This document shows, piece after piece, positions 36,539-45,640 of a DNA stretch of 64,000 nucleotides. The notes under the pieces are model-generated. The model did not search any database and was not told the origin of the DNA. It worked only from the letters and a program-made list of their open reading frames with translations. Source of the stretch: Pantoea nemavictus (GTDB taxonomy: Bacteria > Pseudomonadota > Gammaproteobacteria > Enterobacterales > Enterobacteriaceae); contig NZ_JBBGZW010000001.1 in NCBI RefSeq assembly GCF_037479095.1, forward strand, positions 620,001 to 684,000, read 5' to 3'. The position numbers and the translations under genes were made by a program. The stretch's first letter is position 1, and every line of letters starts with the position of its first letter.

Positions 36539-38667
36539 GCGGCATCTCCTTTGTGGCTGCTGGCATGACGTAAAATCTCATCGCGCGCACCATCCGCCAC
36601 AATGCGGCCGTTATCCATCACCACGATGCGGTCCACCATACGCAGCAACGCCGGCCGATGCGTGACCAGCACCAGCGTGCGCCCCGTTACCCACTGCGCC
36701 AGTTGGCGAATGACCTGTGCTTCGAGCTGTTCGTCCATCGCCGCTGTCGGTTCATCCAGCAGCACCACCTGCGGCTGACGCAGAATCAGCCGACTTAGCA
36801 GCACCATTTGCCGTTGGCCGCCGGATAAACCGCGCCCGCCTTCATGAATAATGCGATCAAGGCTGGCGGCATCCTGCTGCACCAGGGTCAACGCGCCGCT
36901 GATGCGCAGCGCCTGCAGCATCTCCTGTTCGCTGGCATGCGGATTACCGAGCAGCAGGTTCTGGCGTAGCGTGCCGAAGAATAGCCGTGAATCCTGCGAT
37001 AACCAGCCAAGCTGACGACGCAGATCGACCGGATCAATGCAGGTGAGATCCACGCCATCGACCAGCACTTTTCCCTGACTGGCGCGCGCCTGGCCGGCCA
37101 GCATTTTTAGCAGCGTGGATTTACCCGCGCCGACTTTCCCCAGAATCGCCACGCGCTCGCCTGGCGTAATCTGCAGCTGTGGAATGTTCAGCACGCTAAT
37201 GCCGCTCTCGTCGTCATAGCGATAGTGCACGTTTTGCAGTTGGTAATGCCCGCTAAGCACCGGACAGTGCGCCAGCGTGGCGTGATCGGGCTGATCGAGC
37301 GGTTTTTTCAGCAGTTCATCCAGCCCTTTCATGGCTGATTTGGCATGCTGCCAGCGCGAGAACACCATGGTGAGCTGCATCAGCGGCGCAATGGTGCGTG
37401 ATGAGAGCAAGCTGCACGCCACCAGCGTGCCGGTCGTTATTTGATTGTCGAGCACCAGATAAACGCCAAACACCAGCATGCCGGCGTAGGTCAGCTGCTG
37501 CACGCTGGCTGACCAACCGGTGAGCCGCGCGCCCCACAAACGTTGCTGATTGCTGATACCCGCGCTCACTTCATGAGTTTGCTCCCACTGACGCTGAAAG
37601 TAGGGCTCGGCTTGCAGCGCCTTGATGTCTTCCACGCCTTCGAGGGTTTCCACCAATACCGCCTGACGCAGCGCGCTCTCACGCAAGCCTTCCTGCGCCA
37701 ATCGCGCCATCGGAATCTGCACCAGTAAACCCGGAATGACGATCAGCGGTATGGCGAGTAGCGGAATCAGCACCAGCCAACCGCCAATCGACGCCATAAT
37801 CAGCAGGAACAACAAAACGAACGGCAGATCGGCGGCAGCGTTAACGGTGGTTGAAGTTAGCAGTTCGCGCACCTGATCAATCTCGCGCAGCTGAGCAATA
37901 AAGGAGCCGGTCGAGCGCGGCCGCGCTTCGTTACGAATATTCATCGCCCGCGCGAATAACATGGCCGATATTTTCAGGTCGATGCGTTTACCCATCAAAT
38001 CGGAGACCTGAGTGCGCATCAGGCGGATGAGATATTCCACCGCCGCGGCCAGCAGCACACCCGCAAACAGCACCCATAACGTTGGCTGTGACTGCGCGGG
38101 AATGACCCGATCGTAAACCTGCATCGAAAACAGAATGCCAGCCAGTGCCAGCACGTTTCCCACCAGCGAGGCCAGACTGATTTCCGCGATACGTCGCTGC
38201 ATGCCGCGAAAATTGTGCCAGAACCAGTGTGGCTGATACGGCTGCACAAATTCATCGATACGCGCATCACGCGCCCGCGCCGCCACGCCAATCACACCTA
38301 CTTCCGTCTGTGCCTGCGCAAGTAGATCACTTAATTGTGCTGCGCGGATCACATCACCACTTTCACTCAGCCAGTAGCGCGCGCCACCGTCGCTATCAAC
38401 TTCTTCGATCAGCGCCACGCTGCCGTTTTCCAGCAACAGTAACACCGGCACAATCTCCTGACGCCAGCGCAGCGTCTGGTGAGGAACCAGCATCAAATGC
38501 AGGCCCAGCAGCCCAGCCAAACGGGCTAACTGTTGCGCAGGGGCCAGATGTTGAAACCAGCGCATTTGCTGGCGTAGCGTATTGCCCTCAGCCGGCTTAC
38601 CAAAGCGTGCCGCCACGCGCAGCATCGCCGCGATGCCGTTGTCGCTGTTGAAGGGTTGTGCAGTCAT
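36535..38667 (-). CDS. Type I secretion ABC exporter (LapB-like)
   Basis: The 710-residue exporter has an N-terminal C39-peptidase-like domain without the catalytic cysteine (residues 1-140, so it docks rather than cuts substrate), six membrane segments (~165-440) and a C-terminal ATPase. ATPase motifs: Walker A GKVGAGKST, Q-loop LSQDSRLFFG, signature LSGGQRQMVL, Walker B VVLLDEPTAAMD and H-loop LVTHRP. This matches LapB-type exporters of large adhesins, with LapC-type adaptor adjacent. The substrate is probably the 601-residue protein upstream. Confidence 0.9.
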   Translation of the reverse strand: MTAQPFNSDNGIAAMLRVAARFGKPAEGNTLRQQMRWFQHLAPAQQLARLAGLLGLHLMLVPHQTLRWRQEIVPVLLLLENGSVALIEEVDSDGGARYWLSESGDVIRAAQLSDLLAQAQTEVGVIGVAARARDARIDEFVQPYQPHWFWHNFRGMQRRIAEISLASLVGNVLALAGILFSMQVYDRVIPAQSQPTLWVLFAGVLLAAAVEYLIRLMRTQVSDLMGKRIDLKISAMLFARAMNIRNEARPRSTGSFIAQLREIDQVRELLTSTTVNAAADLPFVLLFLLIMASIGGWLVLIPLLAIPLIVIPGLLVQIPMARLAQEGLRESALRQAVLVETLEGVEDIKALQAEPYFQRQWEQTHEVSAGISNQQRLWGARLTGWSASVQQLTYAGMLVFGVYLVLDNQITTGTLVACSLLSSRTIAPLMQLTMVFSRWQHAKSAMKGLDELLKKPLDQPDHATLAHCPVLSGHYQLQNVHYRYDDESGISVLNIPQLQITPGERVAILGKVGAGKSTLLKMLAGQARASQGKVLVDGVDLTCIDPVDLRRQLGWLSQDSRLFFGTLRQNLLLGNPHASEQEMLQALRISGALTLVQQDAASLDRIIHEGGRGLSGGQRQMVLLSRLILRQPQVVLLDEPTAAMDEQLEAQVIRQLAQWVTGRTLVLVTHRPALLRMVDRIVVMDNGRIVADGARDEILRHASSHKGDAA

Positions 38668-38734
38668 CCCTGGAGTCCCGTAAAAGTAAAGTAGGCAGGC
38701 AACCGCTAGCAGGCGCTAGCGGTTGGTATGCGGA

Positions 38735-40540
38735 TTACACCAATGTCTGCACCTGATGTTGCTGTTGCACATGATCGGCGAGGGTGTAACTGCTGTCGCT
38801 GGCGCTGTAGTGGCTTTCCACCACGCGGCTGGCGGTGGCATCGCTGTGCTGATCGTGTTGGCTGACGTTGCTATCAGTAACATTCACCAGCAGCGTGTCC
38901 AGCTGCTCGCTGCTAACCTGCGCCACCGCTTCGTGGCTATCGACGGTCACCGGTCGCGTCGCCGTCGCGATATTGCCCGCTTTATCTTGCGCGCTGACTT
39001 TCATCTGATAGCTGCCATCATCCAGCGGGGCAAGTTGGCCGGCCAGAATGGTCAGCGCCCAGTTGCCATCGGCTTTAACCGTAGCGCTATAACTTTGATC
39101 GCCGAGCGTTAACGTGACCAAACTGCCCTGCTCAAGGTGGCTGCTGCTGCCCTGAATCAGATGCCAGTTATTCACCTCGGCCGCATCCAGCACGCCATCG
39201 CCAAACGGTTGGTTTAGCGTGATGGTTGGCAATTGATGGGTAGCAACGTTGAACAGATTCTCAATGACCTGGGTGTCATGATTGCCGTACTGATCCCAGC
39301 GCGTGGCGATCGGCGATACTTCACCATCCGGCAAGGCCTGAAGATCCTCGGCGCTGATGGTCACCATGCCCGCGACCGGCGTGTAATTTTTACCATTGAG
39401 CGTAAGCTGATTTACGCCTTCCAGATAGAAGCTAAGATCGTGCTGAGCTTCCTGCTGGTTGAGCGTGGTATCGCCGCCGATATTAATTTCGTAGTAGATG
39501 GCTGGCAGCTGGGTGACCACATTCAGCTCCAGCAAAGAGTCGGTGCTGTTACCGGCGCCGTCCAGTGCATAAACGCGGACTTCACCCAAAGAGATAAAGC
39601 TCGCCACTTCACTGGCCGGAATTGTCACCTGCCAATGACCATCGCTGCCAATCTGCGCGTGATAAACCGCATCACCGCTGCACAGTAACAGCTGCTGGCC
39701 CGGCACCACCACCGAGAGCGCGCCGCTAAAGGTGAGATCGTTAAGGCTTTCCTCTTTATTGATGACGTTATCTGCCGTGACCTTGTCGAAGCTGATATGC
39801 GGCAAGCTGCTAACGTGGGTAATTAGCGTGATGTCCTGGTACGTGGAGGTGGTTTTGCCGTTGGGATCGGTAGCGCTGATTTTGAGGCTGTACACGCCAT
39901 CCTTGAGTGCCTGCAGATCCTGCTCATGAATAGTGGCGGTCCATTCGCCCTTCTCATTAACGCCACCGAGGTATTTTTTCCCGGCTAAGGTGAGCGTAAT
40001 GGCGCTATTCACCGGCATATGTGTGACGTTGCCATGTATCTCTACGCCATAAATCCCTTCGGCAACGCTGACGGCATTGTCACCGCTGATGGTATCCACG
40101 CTAAGCGTCGGTTTTACGGTTTTATCCACGTACACACCAAAGCCAACCTGAGTATCGGTGCTGTTACCGGCTTTGTCGGTGATGGTGAGCGTAAGTGAGT
40201 AAGCCCCGTCGGCCAATCCGTGCAGCACTGAAGGCGGCATGGAGGCATTCCAGTAACCCCACTTATTTACCGTGCTGTGCCAGCTTTCACCGTTGAACGT
40301 CAGGGTGACCATGGCGCCCGGCTCGGACTCCGCGCGGCCGCGCAGATGAATATTTTTACCCGCTTCCCAGGCGGCAATCACGCCATCCTGCGCAATCGGC
40401 TCATACGGGCGCAGAGGCGCGGGCGGTGTGGTGTCGACACTGCGGGTTTGCAGACTGGCGGCATCGTCCGTCACCGGATAAAGGCTGACCGCGGATTGCA
40501 AAATTGCCGCTAATTGTTGTTCAGATTGATGTGAAGACAT
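38735..40540 (-). CDS. Ig-like-repeat protein, probable type I secretion substrate
   Basis: The 601-residue protein has no N-terminal signal peptide and about five Ig-like repeats of roughly 90-103 residues. Each ends with a D-x-x-G-N/K motif at residues 122-126, 225-229, 327-331, 416-420 and 519-523, as in Bap/LapA-type biofilm adhesins (repeats also share WTATI/WQVTI/WALTI strands). A tail of about 60 residues (541-601) rich in Ser, His, Asp and Gln follows and may hold the C-terminal secretion signal. It lacks RTX nonapeptides and a LapA-like N-terminal retention module. The ribosome binding site is GAGG, six bases before the ATG. First gene of the locus, 67 bases before the exporter. Confidence 0.72.
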   Translation of the reverse strand: MSSHQSEQQLAAILQSAVSLYPVTDDAASLQTRSVDTTPPAPLRPYEPIAQDGVIAAWEAGKNIHLRGRAESEPGAMVTLTFNGESWHSTVNKWGYWNASMPPSVLHGLADGAYSLTLTITDKAGNSTDTQVGFGVYVDKTVKPTLSVDTISGDNAVSVAEGIYGVEIHGNVTHMPVNSAITLTLAGKKYLGGVNEKGEWTATIHEQDLQALKDGVYSLKISATDPNGKTTSTYQDITLITHVSSLPHISFDKVTADNVINKEESLNDLTFSGALSVVVPGQQLLLCSGDAVYHAQIGSDGHWQVTIPASEVASFISLGEVRVYALDGAGNSTDSLLELNVVTQLPAIYYEINIGGDTTLNQQEAQHDLSFYLEGVNQLTLNGKNYTPVAGMVTISAEDLQALPDGEVSPIATRWDQYGNHDTQVIENLFNVATHQLPTITLNQPFGDGVLDAAEVNNWHLIQGSSSHLEQGSLVTLTLGDQSYSATVKADGNWALTILAGQLAPLDDGSYQMKVSAQDKAGNIATATRPVTVDSHEAVAQVSSEQLDTLLVNVTDSNVSQHDQHSDATASRVVESHYSASDSSYTLADHVQQQHQVQTLV

Positions 40541-41100
40541 AGATAACCTCGTTACAGGAAATGCGTTGCAGCAGTCATTATGCTTATTAATGCTTTAAGC
40601 GAACCGGTGCGCCATACAGGCCGTTAATAAACGGCCCGCTTCGCCTGATGAAAACGGGTTACCAGCAGGTAACAAGGATGAAAGTAAACCACAGCAAAAT
40701 TCTCCCAAAGAGGAGAAATAATATCGATCTCGCTATATTCCGCATCGGGAGCCGATGGGATGACTAACATATCGGTTTTAGGTGGTCGCTGCCTATTGGC
40801 GAAAATCCGGAAATAGGCGCTTTGCGACAGCGCCAGGATAATGACGTGTAAGCCGCGGGTGGCGCGGAAACTTTCATCAGTATACTGCAACAATCGCCAG
40901 AAAAAATTTTACTTAAGTCACTCTAGTTTTGGTTGGTACATGCCAGGAAAGTTCTGGAAAAGCGTAGCGTCAGGTAAAAAATCGGTAATATGCCTGTTTC
41001 AGGCGCTAAACCTCACGCACCATTCGTGTGGGATGCCAGGTTTGACGCCGGCTTTAATGCTAAACTTCGTCGCTTCATCCGCTAATGAAAAACACTCTTT
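40541..41100. other. Gene-free region between the type I locus and the MFS gene
   Basis: About 560 bases hold the divergent promoters of the type I locus and the MFS gene, though no sigma-70 hexamers stand out. A small hairpin (GGCCGTT/AACGGCC, 40619-40636) is the only clear structure. A reverse-strand frame of 89 codons lies at 40624-40893, but has no ribosome binding site or known homology, so I did not call it. Confidence 0.45.
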
Positions 41101-42255
41101 ATGACAGCACTGGACGCCGCGCAGCAGAATAAATTGCACCACCGTGTCAATGCAGGAACACGTATCGTTTTCCTTATCGCCGGACTGGCTATGTCCGCCT
41201 GGGCACCGTTGGTGCCGTTTGCCAGCCAGCGTCTGGCGCTGAGCGGTGCATCGCTCGGAGGATTGCTGCTGTGCCTTGGCATTGGCTCTTTGGCGGCGAT
41301 GCCAGTTACCGGTGGTTTAATCGCGCGTTTTGGTGGTCGTCGGGTGATGCTGTGCTCCACGCTCGTGGTGTTGGCAGTTCTGCCGCTGCTGGCCACGCTT
41401 AATGTGATGTGGCAGATGGCCGCAACGCTGATGGTGTTTGGCGCCGGGCTCGGTATGCTGGACGTCGCCATGAACGTGCAGGCTGTTGAAGTGGAAAAAG
41501 CGGCAGATAAACCGATGATGTCGGGTTTCCACGGTTTCTTCAGCCTGGGCGGCATTATTGGCGCGGGCTCCGTCAGCCTGCTGCTTGGCGCGGGTCTGAC
41601 GCCATTGCAGGCGGTTGGCGTGGTGATGGTGCTGATTGTGTTGCTGCTGCTGTGGAGCCTGCCGACGTTGATGACCGAGCGCCTGCATCAGCCCGATCAA
41701 CCATGGCTGGTGATCCCGCGCGGCTGGGTCGCCTTCCTCGGCTTGCTGTGCTTTATTCTGTTTCTTGCCGAAGGCGCGGTGCTGGATTGGGGCGCGCTGC
41801 TCCTGCTGCAAAGCCCGGAGATGAGCCCTGCGCACGCCGGTTTGGGTTACGCAGTGTTCTCGGTGGCGATGACCATTGGTCGCTTAACCGGCGATAAAGT
41901 GATTCAGCGCTTTGGCCGCTATCCGGTGATGTTGACCGGTGCATTGGCTGCGGCAGCGGGGATGACGCTGGCGGTGTTGCTGCCGTGGCCACAAATCGCG
42001 CTGCTGGCTTTCCTGCTGGTGGGCTTTGGCCTCGCCAATACGGTGCCGATGTTGTTCAATGCTGCCGGGAATCAACACGATATGCCGTCGAATCTGGCGA
42101 TTTCGGCCATGACAACGTTAGGCTATGCGGGTATTCTTTCAGGTCCGGCTTTAATCGGATTAATTTCCCAGTGGATCAGCCTGAGTGGCGCATTTTTACT
42201 TATCGCTCTGCTGCTGCTGGCCGTCGCGGCCAGTGCCCGACGGGTTGCGCGCTAA
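41101..42255 (+). CDS. MFS transporter, YbjJ-like
   Basis: The 384-residue protein has 12 hydrophobic segments, an MFS loop motif (GLIARFGGRRVML) and a segment-5 region (FFSLGGIIGAGSVSLLLGAG). It resembles E. coli YbjJ and the FucP/sugar-like branch (MLDVAMNVQAVEVE). The substrate is unknown. It starts 21 bases before rcsD's own start region and may be cotranscribed into rcsD. E. coli has no gene here. Confidence 0.8.
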   Translation: MTALDAAQQNKLHHRVNAGTRIVFLIAGLAMSAWAPLVPFASQRLALSGASLGGLLLCLGIGSLAAMPVTGGLIARFGGRRVMLCSTLVVLAVLPLLATLNVMWQMAATLMVFGAGLGMLDVAMNVQAVEVEKAADKPMMSGFHGFFSLGGIIGAGSVSLLLGAGLTPLQAVGVVMVLIVLLLLWSLPTLMTERLHQPDQPWLVIPRGWVAFLGLLCFILFLAEGAVLDWGALLLLQSPEMSPAHAGLGYAVFSVAMTIGRLTGDKVIQRFGRYPVMLTGALAAAAGMTLAVLLPWPQIALLAFLLVGFGLANTVPMLFNAAGNQHDMPSNLAISAMTTLGYAGILSGPALIGLISQWISLSGAFLLIALLLLAVAASARRVAR

Positions 42256-42275
42256 TTCCATGGTCCTGAGACACT

Positions 42276-44942
42276 ATGCTGCCTTATAAATTTCCTCTGA
42301 CATCCGGCAATGTAACGCGCTTTTTCGTGGTGTTTAATCTGGTGCTTTTTCTGGCGCTCGGCGCGATGGTGCATAACAGCGTCAATGCCTGGATTACTGA
42401 GAAGCGCTATGCGATGACTGATTTGGCGCGCGCCATGCAGAAACGCATCGATGCGTCGCGCTTTGCTACCTGGCAGATCTATGAAAACCTCGCCACCAGC
42501 GCCGCCGGTTCGTCGCCGAACAGCAATCTTCAGGAAACCCGCCTGCGCCCGGATGTCTACTATCTGGAAAAAACCCGACGCAAAACGGAAGCGCTGATCT
42601 TCGGTTCGCACGACGGCAGCACGCTGGATATGACCATGCGCATGTCCAACTATCTGGATACGCTGTGGGGCGCAGAAAATCCGACCTGGTCGATGTACTT
42701 CCTTAATGGTCAGGACAATAGCCTGATCATGATCTCAACGTTGCCGCTGAAAGATATGGCAACGCGCTATAAAGAGAGCGCGATCAATACCATGGTTGAT
42801 AGCCGCCGCGCGGAGATGTTGCAGCAGGCCAATGCGCTGGATGAACGTGAAAGCTTCTCGCCGCTGCGCCATTTTGCCTGGCAAAACGATCACTACTTTA
42901 CGCTGCGCACCACCTTTAATCAGCCGGGCCATTTAGCCACGGTGGTGGCGTTCGATCTGCCGGTTAACGATTTGATTCCGCGTAATATGCCGCTGGAGAA
43001 CTTCCAGTTGCGGCAGGACGCCACGCAAACCTCAACCACCACCAATAGCGACGATACCAGCAGTGAAACCACGCACGTAGCGCTGGTTAATCCCAATCTG
43101 GAGATCGCCGCTTCGCTGCCGAGCACCTCATTACAGCTGGTGTATCGCGTGCCGCTCACTAGCCTGGCGCTGGATACGCTGCATAACCTGATGTGGCCGT
43201 TGCTGATCAACCTTGTGCTGTTTTTACTTTCGATTGCTGGCATTACGCTGCTGCGTCAGCAATCGCTGCGCCCGAATGAGAACCAAAGCGCCGAGCTCGA
43301 TTCCCTGCGCATGCTGAACGAAGAGATTGTTGCCAGTTTGCCGGTTGGCCTGCTGGTGTATGACTTCGCCACCAACCGCACGCTGCTCAGCAATAAGATC
43401 GCGGAGCATCTGTTGCCGCACCTCAATCTGCAGAAAATCATCAATATGTCCGATCAGCATCAGGGCGTGCTGCAGGCGACCATCAATAATGAAGTGTATG
43501 AGATCCGCCACGCGCGCAGCGTGTTATCGCCGCATACGCAGCTGTTTATGATGCGCGATCAGGACCGCGAATTGCTGGTCAATAAGAAGCTGCAGAAGGC
43601 GCAGCAGGTGTTAGATCGCAACCACCAGATGCGCCAGCAGCTGATGCATAACCTTGGACACGCACTGAATCGTCCGCTGCAAAGTATGGTCACGCAGCTG
43701 GTGCAACTTAGCCAGCGTGATGATGACGAGAGCGTGCTTGATCTGCTCGACGAAAGCCAGGGCCTGGCGCGCCTGGTCGATGACATCGTGCTGCTCAATC
43801 GCCTTGAAGCGCATGATTGGTCGCCGGATGCCAGCGTGTTCAATCTGCAGGATATGCTGGATGAGATCGCGCTGGAAAGCCTGCCGCTGTTGCGCCGCAA
43901 AGGCCTGGCGCTGGTAATGAACAACCATTTAGCCAACGACGAAATGCGCTTTGGCGATCGTCGTGCGCTGCGCAAAGTGCTGACCACGCTGATGCATTAC
44001 TCGCTCACCACCACCCGCTGGGGCAAAATTACGCTGGAGATTAAGTCCAGCGAAGAGAAGCCGAATCAGGTGCTGCTGCAACTGGTGGATACCGGCGCCG
44101 GCTTGAGCGTCGACGAACTGGCGAATGTCGATTTCCCCTATCTGGGCGAAACCACGCAGGACCGCTTCGGTCAGGCATCTGGCATGGCATTTTTCCTGTG
44201 TAAGCAGCTGTGTAAACAGATGGGCGGGCAGCTCGAGATCATCGCCAAACCCGATATCGGTACGCGCTACAATATTCAACTGCCGCTGGCATTAGAAGAA
44301 CAGCAAGGTGAGCAGGAAGAGAAGCTGCTGGAAGGCGTCACCGCGCTGGTGGATATCGCCGTTGAAGACGTACACAAAATTGTGTGTCGCCACCTGGAAA
44401 ACTGGGGCGCCAAATGCCTGACTTCGGACGAACGTTTGACCGGTCAGGATCATGATGTGCTGGTGACCGACGATCCCGCGCGCCTGAACGGCTGGGCGCT
44501 GTTACTGGCCGGTGACGAGATGGGCCATCACGCGTTGAACGATCGGCAGTTCCGGGTCAACTTCAATCTCAGTAATGCGCTGCTTGATGCGCTACTGGCC
44601 CTGATTGAAAAGCAACTTTCTCATGACTTGATGGAGGAGAGTAGCGAAGATGAAGCAGCCACGCCGCTGATGAGCGGAGGCTATTTCCAGCTGTTTACCG
44701 AGACAGTACCGCCAGATGTGAAGAGACTGTATACTGAAGCGGCGGAAAAGGATTATCCCTCGCTTGCTCAGACAGCACATCGCCTGAAAGGCGTGTTTGC
44801 CATGCTCAATCTGGTGTCAGGTAAACAGCTTTGTGAAGCGTTAGAACAACACATTAAAGTATGTGACGATTTAACCATTAAAAATACCACCAGTGAAATT
44901 GACGCTTACGTCAGCCAACTGCTGCAGCAAGGTAACCAATAA
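42276..44942 (+). CDS. rcsD: RcsD, phosphotransfer protein of the Rcs phosphorelay
   Basis: RcsD passes phosphate from RcsC to RcsB through a C-terminal HPt domain. The 888-residue inner-membrane protein has two membrane segments (~17-37 and ~307-327), a periplasmic domain, a pseudo-kinase HATPase domain lacking a catalytic His, an ABL (RcsB-binding) domain and an HPt domain with the phosphorylated His near residue 835 (AHRLKGVFAMLN). Near-identical length to E. coli RcsD (890). The rcsB ATG starts one base after its stop. Confidence 0.94.
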   Translation: MLPYKFPLTSGNVTRFFVVFNLVLFLALGAMVHNSVNAWITEKRYAMTDLARAMQKRIDASRFATWQIYENLATSAAGSSPNSNLQETRLRPDVYYLEKTRRKTEALIFGSHDGSTLDMTMRMSNYLDTLWGAENPTWSMYFLNGQDNSLIMISTLPLKDMATRYKESAINTMVDSRRAEMLQQANALDERESFSPLRHFAWQNDHYFTLRTTFNQPGHLATVVAFDLPVNDLIPRNMPLENFQLRQDATQTSTTTNSDDTSSETTHVALVNPNLEIAASLPSTSLQLVYRVPLTSLALDTLHNLMWPLLINLVLFLLSIAGITLLRQQSLRPNENQSAELDSLRMLNEEIVASLPVGLLVYDFATNRTLLSNKIAEHLLPHLNLQKIINMSDQHQGVLQATINNEVYEIRHARSVLSPHTQLFMMRDQDRELLVNKKLQKAQQVLDRNHQMRQQLMHNLGHALNRPLQSMVTQLVQLSQRDDDESVLDLLDESQGLARLVDDIVLLNRLEAHDWSPDASVFNLQDMLDEIALESLPLLRRKGLALVMNNHLANDEMRFGDRRALRKVLTTLMHYSLTTTRWGKITLEIKSSEEKPNQVLLQLVDTGAGLSVDELANVDFPYLGETTQDRFGQASGMAFFLCKQLCKQMGGQLEIIAKPDIGTRYNIQLPLALEEQQGEQEEKLLEGVTALVDIAVEDVHKIVCRHLENWGAKCLTSDERLTGQDHDVLVTDDPARLNGWALLLAGDEMGHHALNDRQFRVNFNLSNALLDALLALIEKQLSHDLMEESSEDEAATPLMSGGYFQLFTETVPPDVKRLYTEAAEKDYPSLAQTAHRLKGVFAMLNLVSGKQLCEALEQHIKVCDDLTIKNTTSEIDAYVSQLLQQGNQ

Positions 44943-44943
44943 G

Positions 44944-45594
44944 ATGAATAACTTGAACGTAATTATTGCCGATGACCATCCGATCGTTTTGTTCGGTATC
45001 CGTAAGTCGCTGGAACAGATCGAATGGGTTAACGTTGTAGGTGAGTTTGAAGACTCAACAGCATTAGTAAACAGCTTGCCCAAATTGGACGCCAATGTCC
45101 TGATTACCGACCTCTCGATGCCAGGCGAGAAATACGGTGACGGTATCACCCTGATCAAATACATCAAACGTCACTATCCGGATCTCTCGATTATCGTTCT
45201 TACCATGAACAATAACCCAGCGATCCTGAGCGCGGTGTTGGATCTGGATATTGAAGGGATTGTCCTGAAACAAGGTGCACCAACCGATCTGCCTAAAGCA
45301 CTGGCTGCTTTACAGAAAGGTAAAAAATATACGCCGGAAAGCGTGGCAAAACTGCTGGAGCGCATCAGCGCCGGTGGTTACGGTGACAAGCGTTTGTCGC
45401 CGAAAGAGAGCGAAGTGCTGCGTCTGTTCGCCGAAGGTTTCCTGGTAACTGAGATTGCCAAGAAGCTGAACCGCAGTATCAAAACCATCAGTAGCCAGAA
45501 GAAATCAGCGATGATGAAACTGGGCGTGGAAAACGATATTGCGCTGCTGAACTATCTCTCTTCTGTTAGCGCTACTCAGGTCGACAAAGAGTAA
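44944..45594 (+). CDS. rcsB: RcsB, response regulator of envelope stress
   Basis: The 216-residue NarL/FixJ-type regulator has a receiver domain with Asp56 as phosphoacceptor (DANVLITDLSMPG) and a C-terminal LuxR-type helix-turn-helix (RLSPKESEVLRLFAEGFLVTEIAKKLNRSIKTISSQKKSAM), nearly the same as E. coli RcsB. It controls capsule synthesis, motility and biofilm genes, alone or with RcsA. The start is chosen by homology (MNNLNVIIADDHP). Confidence 0.97.
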   Translation: MNNLNVIIADDHPIVLFGIRKSLEQIEWVNVVGEFEDSTALVNSLPKLDANVLITDLSMPGEKYGDGITLIKYIKRHYPDLSIIVLTMNNNPAILSAVLDLDIEGIVLKQGAPTDLPKALAALQKGKKYTPESVAKLLERISAGGYGDKRLSPKESEVLRLFAEGFLVTEIAKKLNRSIKTISSQKKSAMMKLGVENDIALLNYLSSVSATQVDKE

Positions 45595-45606
45595 TCCTCA
45601 ACAGGC

Positions 45607-45636
45607 ACAGGCGGCGCTTCGGCTCCGCCTGTTTTT
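45607..45636. terminator. Bidirectional terminator, rcsB / rcsC
   Basis: ACAGGCGG / CCGCCTGT hairpin with the inner loop CGCTTCGGCT and a following TTTTT lies between the convergent rcsB and rcsC. Confidence 0.85.
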
Positions 45637-45640
45637 CGCT

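Noticed and set aside
38735..40540. RTX toxin or giant BapA adhesin
   Set aside because: No GGxGxDxUx nonapeptides and only 601 residues; Ig-like repeats are the only visible feature, so I call it an Ig-repeat protein.
40624..40893. An 89-codon reverse frame upstream of the type I locus
   Set aside because: No ribosome binding site, weak codon pattern and no homology; it lies in promoter space for the adjacent genes.
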